Shown: piece by piece, positions 1-7,025 of the stretch
How positions within the stretch are numbered: the first letter of the stretch is position 1
How the letters are laid out: each line of letters begins with the position of its first letter
From: an uncultured Eubacterium sp.
GTDB lineage: Bacteria; Bacillota; Clostridia; Lachnospirales; Lachnospiraceae
Assembly: GCA_947178105.1 (NCBI GenBank)
Contig: CAMWXD010000005.1
Span: 1 to 64,000 of the forward strand
Length of the DNA: 64,000 nucleotides
Reading direction: 5' to 3'
Translations under genes and position numbers: made by a program
Notes under the pieces: generated by a model
The model's input: only the letters and a program-made list of their open reading frames with translations
Told to the model about the DNA's origin: nothing
Database searches by the model: none

Positions 1-209
1 AAACAGCCGCAAAGGGGCTTTACAGTGCGAAAAAATTTCACCTTTCAAAGCTGGTATACCGCTGAATTGTTTGAATATTTTGACTTATTCCGACATTTTT
101 CCCCATTCTCTTCCTGATTAAAAAGTCAATAGCTTTTTCAATCTATTTTCCAAAGTGGCAAACTTTATGAATGCTTCACAAAACATATGTTCCGGCTTTA
201 CGGATCTAT

Positions 210-305
210 CCACCGACTTTTCCACATCAAAAAATGTGGATAACGTGAATAACTTTGTGTATAACTTCATTTTTTCGCTTTTTCGACATTTTTCATTGTG
301 GATAA
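210..305. other. Cluster of DnaA-box-like 9-mers in a non-coding stretch
   Basis: Positions 1-556 hold no convincing gene; the sequence is AT-rich with many T tracts. Four 9-mers fit the DnaA box TTWTNCACA: TTTTCCACA at 218-226 on the plus strand, and on the minus strand TTATCCACA at 235-243, TTATACACA at 256-264 and TTATCCACA at 297-305. Near matches (TATCCACCG around 207, TGTGGAAAG around 339) flank them. Such clusters occur at oriC and at DnaA-titrating sites. The gene orientation to the right, mostly minus strand including secA, does not fit a rightward replication fork leaving from here, so oriC is only one option. dnaA itself is not in the window. Confidence 0.5.
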
Positions 306-469
306 CTTTTTTTCGAAATCTTTTTTCCAGTGGATTTTTGTGGAAAGCATTTTCCAATTTGGGCATTTTGTATATTCGAGCTTTTTCAGGGGATGTCTTT
401 ATGAATGCCAGACAAAAAAACCGCCTCGAAAAAGCCATTTGCATTCAATATATCCCCTGAAACACGGGC

Positions 470-535
470 ATAAAATAAAAAAGGAAATCACTTTTATTCC
501 TCGAACAAAAGTAATTTCCCTGTTGTTTTTTCTTT
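470..535. terminator. Bidirectional intrinsic terminator
   Basis: An imperfect stem pairs GGAAAT-c-ACTTTT (483-495) with AAAAGT-a-ATTTCC (507-519). It is followed by a T-rich run on the plus side (521-535) and, read on the minus strand, by TTTTTTATTTTAT. It lies just downstream of the NlpC/P60 gene and should end that transcript. Confidence 0.75.
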
Positions 536-556
536 TAGAATATTTTTAGTATACTC

Positions 557-1849
557 TTAGAATATCCTGCGTACTGCCACAACCGTACGGTAATTTGCCG
601 GCGATGTATATTTAATGCCGTCCGCCGGGTTGCTGGCGTGGATCACTGTGTTTCCGCCTGCATAAATCGCAACATGCCCGTCATAGCAGACGATGTCGCC
701 TGGCTGCATACTGCTGTAGCTCACACTGTACCCAGCACCGCGAAGCGCACTGGAAGAATGCGGGAGCGATACGCCAAAATGCGCGTACACACTCATAACA
801 AAGCCAGAACAGTCTGTCCCGTTTGTCAGGCTGGAACCGCCATATACGTATGGGTTGCCCAAAAACTGGCTGGCATAATTCACAACCGACTGTCCGGAGC
901 TGCTTACCGATCCTGAAGACGACTCCGTATCAGACGAAGAGCTGCTGCTTGTCCCGGAAGCTGCCGCTGCGTCTGCTTGCTCCTGAGCCCTGCGCGCTGC
1001 TTCTTCCGCCTCTATTCTTGCCTGCTCAATCGCCAGTCTTGCTTCTTCCTCTGCTTTTGATTCTGCATATGTATACTCTCGTGTAATATCTACATAATCC
1101 GTAGAGACGAATCCTTTCCCGCCTTCTACCGCCACCTTTACCCAGCCGTCTTTATAAGCCTTCATGCTTGCTACAGTCAGCTCTTCGCCGTCCGGCACTA
1201 GTGTCAGCACTTCAGATTTTTTCGAAGCCTTGCTTCTGACCTTTAAGGTAGTGGTATTGACTTTTGCAATCTGTACGCCAACGGATTTTATCAGCTCTTC
1301 ATCGCCAACGACAATAAAGTCGCCTTTTACATATCCCGTCACAGATCCAGAACGGATTTTATACCAGTCGCCTTTTTTACGGATCACCTCCGCCACCGAA
1401 TCGCTGTATAATTTGCCGAGCAACTGTGCGTTCTCATTTGGTTTTTTCCGAATGTTTACGTAATCATTGACCTGCGCGACCGCCATATTAGCATAATCTG
1501 TCCGATCTTTGTTTAATGTATCTTCTTTGCTTGCTTTTTTTGCCTTACTCTTATTTGCCGTTTTCTCTTTTCCGGTTTTTTCCGTATCTGAGGCGGAAGC
1601 CTGATCCTTGCTTTCTTCCTGCGATGCTGCCTCCTTCATTTTTGACGCCAGGTTTTTCTCCAAATAACCTGTTACTGTTTTCGATACTCCCGCAGATGTC
1701 GATGAAGTTTTTAACTCGCTTTCTACAATAGCACTTGCATATTCCGAAAAACCTGCTACTGGTGCTGCCATCACGTTATATGCCGGTACTGATGCAAATA
1801 AAGTACCTGCAAGACAGCAAGTCGCTATTTTCAGTGGTTTATTCTTCAT
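557..1849 (-). CDS. Secreted SH3-domain NlpC/P60 peptidoglycan endopeptidase
   Basis: A 430-residue secreted wall hydrolase that probably cuts peptide stems of peptidoglycan. A signal peptide (residues 1 to about 28, ending VMA-AP) precedes a lysine/serine-rich low-complexity part. Two bacterial SH3 domains follow (about 125-180 and 190-255), then a glutamate/alanine-rich coiled linker and a Ser-rich spacer. The NlpC/P60 domain occupies about 322-430. The catalytic cysteine is C347 in TDCSGF, with H392 in GHVAIY and H404 in VIHAS completing the site. The start is set by AGGAGG seven bases upstream of the ATG. It stands alone, with its own terminator downstream. Family assignment is firm; the exact bond cleaved is not visible. 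Confidence 0.93.
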   Translation of the reverse strand: MKNKPLKIATCCLAGTLFASVPAYNVMAAPVAGFSEYASAIVESELKTSSTSAGVSKTVTGYLEKNLASKMKEAASQEESKDQASASDTEKTGKEKTANKSKAKKASKEDTLNKDRTDYANMAVAQVNDYVNIRKKPNENAQLLGKLYSDSVAEVIRKKGDWYKIRSGSVTGYVKGDFIVVGDEELIKSVGVQIAKVNTTTLKVRSKASKKSEVLTLVPDGEELTVASMKAYKDGWVKVAVEGGKGFVSTDYVDITREYTYAESKAEEEARLAIEQARIEAEEAARRAQEQADAAAASGTSSSSSSDTESSSGSVSSSGQSVVNYASQFLGNPYVYGGSSLTNGTDCSGFVMSVYAHFGVSLPHSSSALRGAGYSVSYSSMQPGDIVCYDGHVAIYAGGNTVIHASNPADGIKYTSPANYRTVVAVRRIF

Positions 1850-2142
1850 ACTTTCCTCCTAGTTTTCGCCCATATTTATTTCTACCTATCTCATCATCAT
1901 TTATTACAGATTTATTACGGTATAGATTATAGCAGGGTTGTCCCAGGATGTCAACTCTCAGATAGCTGATATATCAATAATTTTTAGACGTTTTTTATGC
2001 AAAATTACAAAAAGGGACAAATTTAATCCAAACAAATCGCAATATATCTGTAATAAATGTGTTATTTCTACAAAATAAGATTGGGATTTATCTGCTTTCA
2101 TGGCAAAATTTTATCGTAGCCCTATAAAAATCCGTATCGGAA

Positions 2143-2171
2143 TTGCATTTTAGCAGACATGCGAGTATAAT
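2143..2171 (+). promoter_or_regulatory. Sigma-A-like promoter of the yjfB-like gene
   Basis: TTGCAT (2143-2148), a 17-bp spacer and TATAAT (2166-2171) lie 64 bases before the start codon at 2235. The rest of the 385-bp gap from 1850 to 2234 is AT-rich and shows no gene or clear structure. Confidence 0.65.
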
Positions 2172-2234
2172 AAAAGCGTAACTATACTTACGCAGTAATT
2201 TGAATACTGCACCTTTTGGATCAAGGAGGTTTTT

Positions 2235-2426
2235 ATGGGAATTGGTTCTCTGGCGGACATCGCCCTTGCACAGATGCCTGTTTCTACATCTGCTCCAAGC
2301 GATATTTCCGTTGCTATGTTAAGCAAGCAGCTTGACCTGACACAGGAGATGGGCGCAGACATGATTAAGGCTATGGAAAATTCCGTAAATCCGGGTATCG
2401 GCGGCAATATTGACGTATATGCATAA
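2235..2426 (+). CDS. YjfB-family putative motility protein
   Basis: A 63-residue protein starting MGIGSLADIALAQMPVSTSA. The pattern of a short N-terminal helix, a Met/Gln-rich middle (VAMLSKQLDLTQEMGADMIKAMENS) and a small C-terminal tail ending in NIDVYA matches the YjfB putative motility family found in flagellated and non-flagellated Firmicutes. No signal peptide or membrane segment. The start follows AAGGAGG with five bases of spacing. It has its own promoter and sits alone between minus-strand genes. The family has no settled biochemical role, and no flagellar genes are present in the window. Confidence 0.8.
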   Translation: MGIGSLADIALAQMPVSTSAPSDISVAMLSKQLDLTQEMGADMIKAMENSVNPGIGGNIDVYA

Positions 2427-2438
2427 GCCATAACAACC

Positions 2439-2476
2439 TACAGCCCATCCGAAGCATACCTGCTGGATGGGCTGTA
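2439..2476 (+). terminator. Perfect 12-bp hairpin between convergent genes
   Basis: TACAGCCCATCC (2439-2450) pairs with GGATGGGCTGTA (2465-2476) around a 14-nt loop. It lies 12 bases after the yjfB stop and 10 bases before the end of the convergent cvfB. Neither side has a T tract, so termination may be weak; it could also protect the 3' ends. Confidence 0.5.
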
Positions 2477-2486
2477 AGCTGCCGTG

Positions 2487-3320
2487 TCACAGCCTGCGTA
2501 TGGCATGGTCTGTGATCTCAATTTTTCTTTCCTTATATAAATGGCCTACCGCGCGCTTAAACGCACCTTTGCTCATTTTCATCTCATGCTTAATGACCTC
2601 AGGAGACGCTTTGTCATTAAACGGAAGCACGCCTGCATAAGCTTCCAGTACCTGCAAGACCTTTTCTGCGTCCGCCTCGATCTGGATATATGCTTTTTCC
2701 CGGCGTGTCAGATCCAGTTTTCCGTCCGGCTTGACCTTCGCCACTTTTGCTTCGATGACATCTCCGACCTTGCACATCGAGCAGTCCTCATGTACCGGAA
2801 GCATTGCGGAATATTTGTCATCCACTGCCACAAACGTACCGAAATTGTCGCTGAATTCATAAATGCGCCCTGATACAACATCCCCTTCCTGGTAAGGAGA
2901 TTTCTTTGAAAGCAGTTCATATAAGTCCCGCATACTGGCGCAAAGCCTGCTGCTTTTATCAATGTAAAGCGTCACGAGCACCACGTCGCCCTCACGCACT
3001 TCCCTGGTCATCTCTTTATATGGAAGAAACAGGTCTTTTTCCAGCCCCCAGTCTAAAAATGCGCCGATCTTCCCAACTGACAGCACCTCCAAAGCAGCAA
3101 TGCCGCCAATCGCCAATTTCGGCTTGTTCGTCGTCGCAATCAGCCGGTCTTTGGAATCTTTATATAAAAACACTTCCAGCTCATCGCCAATCTGAATATC
3201 TGGCGGCACCTGCTTTTTCGGAAGCAGGACGCGTGTATTGTCTTTTGCGCCTTTTGCCAGATAAATGCCAAACTCGACCTGTTTCACTACTTGAAGAAAT
3301 TGGAACTCGCCTAAATTCAT
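2487..3320 (-). CDS. cvfB: CvfB-family S1-like RNA-binding protein
   Basis: A 277-residue cytoplasmic protein of the CvfB/YitL family. The order of domains fits the family: two S1-like OB folds in the first 135 residues (VEFGIYLAKG and GKIGAFLDWGLEKDLFLPYKEM), a canonical S1 domain at about 145-205 (GRIYEFSDNFGTFVAVDDKYSAML in pieces), and a C-terminal winged helix at about 220-277 (SPEVIKHEMKMSKGAFKRA). Family members bind RNA and affect virulence or stress genes in staphylococci; the role here is unknown. GGAG seven bases before the ATG fixes the start. It is followed, 17 bases upstream in the same direction, by the thioesterase gene and may be co-transcribed with it. Confidence 0.9.
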   Translation of the reverse strand: MNLGEFQFLQVVKQVEFGIYLAKGAKDNTRVLLPKKQVPPDIQIGDELEVFLYKDSKDRLIATTNKPKLAIGGIAALEVLSVGKIGAFLDWGLEKDLFLPYKEMTREVREGDVVLVTLYIDKSSRLCASMRDLYELLSKKSPYQEGDVVSGRIYEFSDNFGTFVAVDDKYSAMLPVHEDCSMCKVGDVIEAKVAKVKPDGKLDLTRREKAYIQIEADAEKVLQVLEAYAGVLPFNDKASPEVIKHEMKMSKGAFKRAVGHLYKERKIEITDHAIRRL

Positions 3321-3337
3321 AACAAGGCTCCTTTCAC

Positions 3338-4099
3338 TTAAAATACTTTTTCATAAAACTCCATAACCGCATAAGGCTTTCCCTCCCTGCTGCACAGTTT
3401 TACTGCCCAGCAGCCTTTTCGCTGTGCCAGATACGGATAGAACGCTTCCCCGTATACTGCCGGTTTTTTATATTCTGTACGAATCCGAACCACATGAAAA
3501 TCCGGCGGCAGCAGCTCCTGTGCCAGCAGGATGTATTTTGCATTGTTTACATGCTGGTTCGTATCTATAAAATAACGCGGAATCTGTATCGGTTCTCCTG
3601 CAGGCTCTGCTGCAAAATCAGGGATCTTGCGCTCCATATATTCCATTTCTAGTCGAGGGCTTGTCTGATATGCGGCTGCCACTTCTGGCGCAATCCGTGC
3701 CGGCCTTTGCTTTTCCATATCCATAAACACCCATACGGAATTGGCGCGTACAATCTGCCGCTTTGCTTCATCTTCGATCTGAAAATTACGGAATCCCAAA
3801 AAGCCGTAAAAATCGTAAGGCCAGGTCGTCACCTGAATCGTCTCCCCAAATGCCGGATAACGCACAATATCCGCCTGCCAGCTATTCAATACCCATGCCG
3901 TACGATTTTTCTGCATATAATCCAGCCCGATCTCCAGTTCTTGTGCCTGATACGTACAGACGTCCTGCAAATAATCCAGGATACCGGAAAGCCCCACCTG
4001 TCTTTTGGAATCGCATTCACTGTAGCGAACAGTCGTCTGCATCGTATAAATACCGGAACCTGCGCCTGCATGATTCGTTTGTTTTTTCATGATCCCCAT
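3338..4099 (-). CDS. Acyl-ACP thioesterase, FatA/FatB-like
   Basis: A 253-residue two-hot-dog-fold thioesterase that should release fatty acids from acyl carrier protein. The first hot dog (about 18-150) contains the central helix segment SGILDYLQDVCTYQAQELEIG and the WVFMDMEKQRP strand; the second contains IDTNQHVNNAKYILLAQEL, where the N-x-H-x-N pattern carries the expected active-site residues. Length and layout match clostridial acyl-ACP thioesterases. The start could be the listed ATG (4097-4099) or the ATG three codons later (4088-4090); the upstream ribosome site is weak for both. It lies 17 bases ahead of cvfB in the same direction. Confidence 0.88.
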   Translation of the reverse strand: MGIMKKQTNHAGAGSGIYTMQTTVRYSECDSKRQVGLSGILDYLQDVCTYQAQELEIGLDYMQKNRTAWVLNSWQADIVRYPAFGETIQVTTWPYDFYGFLGFRNFQIEDEAKRQIVRANSVWVFMDMEKQRPARIAPEVAAAYQTSPRLEMEYMERKIPDFAAEPAGEPIQIPRYFIDTNQHVNNAKYILLAQELLPPDFHVVRIRTEYKKPAVYGEAFYPYLAQRKGCWAVKLCSREGKPYAVMEFYEKVF

Positions 4100-4135
4100 T
4101 CTTTCTGATTCTTTGCCATTTTATTTTTTATCTCC

Positions 4136-4169
4136 CAAAAAGACATGTACCGTTACAGCACATGTCTTT
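4136..4169 (-). terminator. Intrinsic terminator of the repeat-tailed regulator
   Basis: On the minus strand AAAGACATGT (start 4169) pairs with ACATGTCTTT and runs into TTTTT, about 40 bases after the stop codon at 4211. Confidence 0.8.
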
Positions 4170-4210
4170 GCTAATGTTTCACCCGCCTGGCCCCTCGTTT
4201 GCTTCTGGCG

Positions 4211-4828
4211 TTATTCCTGATTTTGGATGGAATCCTGATCCTGGCCAGCTTCCTGGCTTTCATCTGCTTCCTGTTCCTGAATGGAATCCTGATCCTGGCT
4301 CCCGCCTGCTTCCTGTTCCTGAATGGAATCCTCATCCTGGCCAGCTTCCTGGCTCTCGCCCGCTTCCTGTTCCTGGACAGAATCCTCATCCTGGCTCTCG
4401 CCCGCTTCCTGTTCCTGAATGGAATCCTCATCCTGGCCAGCTTCCTGACTCTCGCCCGCTTCCTGTTCCTGGATGGAATCCTCATCTTCCTCGTTCAGCT
4501 CAGATGCGACTTTCAAAAGCCCCTGCATATATGCAGTGACAAGATTTTTGTCATTTCTTGGCAGACGGTGAAAATCGGTAAGCAACTGCTGGTCAGAAAC
4601 CGTAAGCTGCTTTGGCATGGTACCGCCTTCATCAAAAAACTCCGCCATAGTAATACCAAAGCCTTCGCAGATTCGTATCAATGTAGATACTGAGGGTACG
4701 TTATTACGCTGGAAAGAATTGCTTAAAGTGGAATAGCTGATCTCACCTTCCTTTGCCAGTCGATAAAGTGTCCAACTCCGTTCTTTTAAAAGCTGTGTTA
4801 CTCTTTTCAGTACATACTCTTCTCTCAT
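4211..4828 (-). CDS. XRE-family regulator with a long acidic repeat tail
   Basis: A 205-residue regulator. Residues 1-70 form an XRE helix-turn-helix (YRLAKEGEISYSTLSNSFQR) followed by the short segment IRICEGFGITMAEFFDEGG typical of these clostridial proteins. Residues 85-112 (FHRLPRNDKNLVTAYMQGL) match the neighbour at 5019-5369 closely. From about residue 118 to the end the chain is only acidic and Gln-rich repeats of the type DSIQEQEAGESQEAGQDE. The start at 4826-4828 is chosen by alignment to the paralogue; a GAGGAG lies 13 bases upstream, a little far. An in-frame upstream start would add 46 residues without homology. Target genes are unknown. Confidence 0.8.
   Translation of the reverse strand: MREEYVLKRVTQLLKERSWTLYRLAKEGEISYSTLSNSFQRNNVPSVSTLIRICEGFGITMAEFFDEGGTMPKQLTVSDQQLLTDFHRLPRNDKNLVTAYMQGLLKVASELNEEDEDSIQEQEAGESQEAGQDEDSIQEQEAGESQDEDSVQEQEAGESQEAGQDEDSIQEQEAGGSQDQDSIQEQEADESQEAGQDQDSIQNQE
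4215..4490 (-). repeat. In-frame 54/42-bp tandem repeats in the regulator tail
   Basis: Five to six tandem units encode the C-terminal tail of the regulator. Full units are 54 bp (18 residues) and short units are 42 bp (14 residues), the short ones lacking the 12 bases that encode EAGQ. Full and short units alternate. Both lengths are multiples of three, so gain or loss of units keeps the frame. Confidence 0.85.
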
Positions 4829-4974
4829 GGTATCGTTCCATCTCCTCAAAAGTGTAATATGTTTCATTGTAATCAATGCCAGGCTATCCCAAAAGACATA
4901 AATAAGGGTGATACCAATATGCCGCAGATGGACTACACGCAGTGAAATAGGATAAACTCGGCACAACTTCTATA

Positions 4975-5011
4975 AAGTAAAAGAGGCATATGTCATACGG
5001 CACATGTCCTC
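4975..5011 (-). terminator. Intrinsic terminator of the second XRE gene
   Basis: On the minus strand GAGG-a-CATGTG pairs with CATATG-CCTC (5011 down to 4983, one G-U pair) and is followed by TTTTACTTT. It sits eight bases after the stop of the gene at 5019. Confidence 0.65.
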
Positions 5012-5018
5012 CAACATC

Positions 5019-5369
5019 TCAATGACACTTTTTCTGTATTGTATTTCTTTTTTCCAAAAGCCCCTGCATATATGCAGTAACAAGTTTTTTGTCATTTCCT
5101 GACAACCGGTGAAAATCCGCAATCAGCCGCTGGTCCGAATCTGGAAGGTGCTGCAACAGCGTTCTGCCTTCATTAAAAAATTCTGCGACTGTAATATGAA
5201 ACCCCTCGCAAATCCGCATCAATATCGGCACAGAGGGGATCTTATTGCGGTTAAATGTATTGCTTAAAGTCGCATAGCTGATGTCAGCTTCTTTTGATAA
5301 CTGATAAAGATTCCAGTTGTGCTCTTTCAGAAGCTGGTCTACTTTCTTTCGTACATAATCTTCTCTCAT
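5019..5369 (-). CDS. XRE-family transcriptional regulator
   Basis: A 116-residue helix-turn-helix protein, close paralogue of the regulator at 4211-4828. Shared segments are LYQLSKEADISYATLSNTFNR, RICEGFHITVAEFFNEG and DFHRLSGNDKKLVTAYMQGLL; it lacks the acidic repeat tail and ends in a short basic stretch. The chosen ATG (5367-5369) has AGGA nine bases upstream; an in-frame ATG three codons earlier has no room for a ribosome site. The two genes lie head to tail and look like a local duplication. Related one-domain XRE proteins regulate their own operons, but no target can be named. Confidence 0.82.
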   Translation of the reverse strand: MREDYVRKKVDQLLKEHNWNLYQLSKEADISYATLSNTFNRNKIPSVPILMRICEGFHITVAEFFNEGRTLLQHLPDSDQRLIADFHRLSGNDKKLVTAYMQGLLEKRNTIQKKCH

Positions 5370-5495
5370 AGGTAACATTCCTGCCTGCTGCTCAAACTAT
5401 AGAAGTCTCACAGCCATCCCTTTGCCTTTTCCTTATTGTATCCCGCATAAAGCGAAAATGCAAGCCTTTCATCATATATTGTGCTAATTATTTCT

Positions 5496-5533
5496 GAAAA
5501 ACCGTAACAGGCCAGCATAGCTGGCCTGTTACG
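5496..5533 (-). terminator. Strong terminator after the sigma/anti-sigma operon
   Basis: A perfect 13-bp stem, CGTAACAGGCCAG against CTGGCCTGTTACG (5503-5533), with a 5-nt loop, followed on the minus strand by GTTTTTC. It is 28 bases after the stop of the anti-sigma gene. Confidence 0.9.
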
Positions 5534-5561
5534 GCGCAGGGCATAAGCTCTGTCCCTGCAA

Positions 5562-6482
5562 TTATTGTAAACTAAAGCAACGAACAACCATGCTAAAGTC
5601 ATCTTCCGGCGATAGCTCTGCATCAAGCAGCTCCGACATCGTCACGATTTTATTGGAGACGGCAATGTTCTTTGTCTGCGTCGTGCCGTCCCGAAACGTT
5701 GCGGTACAGGAAATCCCCAGGTCTTTTGTCAGAAAATCATATACCTCCTTTTGCAATTCAATGCTTTTTGGACTGCCGATATCATAATCAAACGCCTGGT
5801 ACTGTCTGATTTTTTCCGGCTCCCACCGCTCAGATGCATCTACAATCTCGATACATGTTTCGTCGTTGCCCTGCTCGTCATAATTTACGGTAAAGGAACG
5901 ATACTGTCTGGTATCATAATGGCTCACATGAAATTCTTCTCCTTCTTGCTCGATCGTGCGGTACGATACCCCGGCTTCGATCGGGTCTTGGAGCTCTTCC
6001 CCGCTTACTACAAGGCTTTTGCCTGCTGGCGTGGTGATCTGAAACGCACCGTTTTGAATCGTATAGGTGATCGTGTCAATATCTTTCCCACTGCATTCCA
6101 ACGGGAACCAAAATGCAAAGCTGATCGTTCCCTCTTCCTTGCTTCCCGATACCCCTCCTTCTCCTGATTCAGACTGTTGTGCGTATACCTGCCCGGTTTT
6201 TGTCAATTTCTTTGCATACGCAGTAATTGTAAAATGATCAGAACTGTCCCCGGCGCCAGACAAACGCCCCGGGCTGCCGCCAAAATATGCATGGACGCTA
6301 TTTGCCAGCAAAATCAATGCAAGCACTGCCGCAAATGCTGCTGCCGGCTTGATCAGCCTGCCCATACTTCTATGACTGCGTTCTTTTTTTTCACTTGCCT
6401 GGCAGAACAGCGCTTTTGCCCTGTTCTTTTCAGATTCATCCAATTTGATCTTGTCCAGTGCACGTTTGTAATAATGCTCCAT
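5562..6482 (-). CDS. Membrane-anchored anti-sigma factor, probable
   Basis: A 306-residue single-pass membrane protein. The cytoplasmic N-terminus (1-42, MEHYYKRALDKIKLDESEKN) is short and helical, as in anti-sigma factors of the DUF4179 type. One membrane helix spans about 44-66 and the remaining 240 residues form an extracytoplasmic sensor-like part without recognised catalytic motifs. It overlaps the upstream sigma gene by 47 bases in another frame and has its own GGAGGG ribosome site, so the two are translationally coupled. By analogy it holds the sigma factor inactive until an envelope signal arrives. Role is inferred from gene order and topology, not from a conserved zinc motif, which is absent. 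Confidence 0.75.
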   Translation of the reverse strand: MEHYYKRALDKIKLDESEKNRAKALFCQASEKKERSHRSMGRLIKPAAAFAAVLALILLANSVHAYFGGSPGRLSGAGDSSDHFTITAYAKKLTKTGQVYAQQSESGEGGVSGSKEEGTISFAFWFPLECSGKDIDTITYTIQNGAFQITTPAGKSLVVSGEELQDPIEAGVSYRTIEQEGEEFHVSHYDTRQYRSFTVNYDEQGNDETCIEIVDASERWEPEKIRQYQAFDYDIGSPKSIELQKEVYDFLTKDLGISCTATFRDGTTQTKNIAVSNKIVTMSELLDAELSPEDDFSMVVRCFSLQ

Positions 6483-6957
6483 GTTTTCCCTCCATAAGTT
6501 TTTTCAGGCGCCTGCGCCCTCTTGTTAATTTGGAATTTACTGTATTCTGCTTTTTACCGAGTATTTCCGCGATTTCTTTTATTGTATATTCTTCATAATA
6601 ATACAAATACAAAATGTTGCGGTAATCCTGTGGCAGCTTATACAGTTCTTCCAAGACAGCATGTTCTTTCGGTTCATACGGCACATCAAAGCTTTCTAAC
6701 GAAACCGTACGGCTGCGAAAGAACGATTTCCTGTAATCCAGACACTGATTCACTGTAACCCGGATCAGCCATGCTTTCAGATGTTCTTCATCCTGAAAGC
6801 ACTGCTGTCCGTGTTGTAATAATTTTAAGAACACATCCTGTACCACGTCCTGTGCATCGCTGGTGTGAAACAGGTTTTGATAAGCGATCCGAAAAATCAT
6901 GTCTGCATACAGTTCTACGATCCTTGTGTATTCCTGTTCTGTTTTTATGGATAGCAT
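6436..6957 (-). CDS. ECF-type RNA polymerase sigma factor
   Basis: A 173-residue sigma-70 family protein with region 2 (residues about 10-75, YADMIFRIAYQNLFHTSDAQDVVQDVF) and region 4 (about 100-155, LPQDYRNILYLYYYEEYTIKEIAEIL followed by TVNSKLTRGRRRLKKL). Length and the absence of regions 1 and 3 are typical for ECF sigma factors. AAAGGAG six bases before the ATG sets the start. It heads the operon with the anti-sigma factor. Such pairs usually control their own promoter and a small envelope-stress regulon. Confidence 0.92.
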   Translation of the reverse strand: MLSIKTEQEYTRIVELYADMIFRIAYQNLFHTSDAQDVVQDVFLKLLQHGQQCFQDEEHLKAWLIRVTVNQCLDYRKSFFRSRTVSLESFDVPYEPKEHAVLEELYKLPQDYRNILYLYYYEEYTIKEIAEILGKKQNTVNSKLTRGRRRLKKLMEGKHGALLQTCTGQDQIG

Positions 6958-7025
6958 GATTAACTCCTTTCATTCTATAACACGAATGAAGGGCATTATT
7001 TAGTGCACTGTTTTAAAAAAATTTC

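Noticed and set aside
118-460. Open frames on both strands over the DnaA-box region
   Set aside because: Low-complexity Phe/Lys-rich translations without ribosome sites or family resemblance; the sequence looks regulatory.
2439-2476. Riboswitch or attenuator reading of the hairpin after yjfB
   Set aside because: It lies downstream of both convergent genes and upstream of none, so a terminator-like role is simpler.
4162-4693. Plus-strand open frames with Leu/Phe- or Pro-rich repeats opposite the XRE regulator
   Set aside because: They are mirror images of the in-frame repeats of the regulator tail, have no ribosome site and change when the repeat phase changes.
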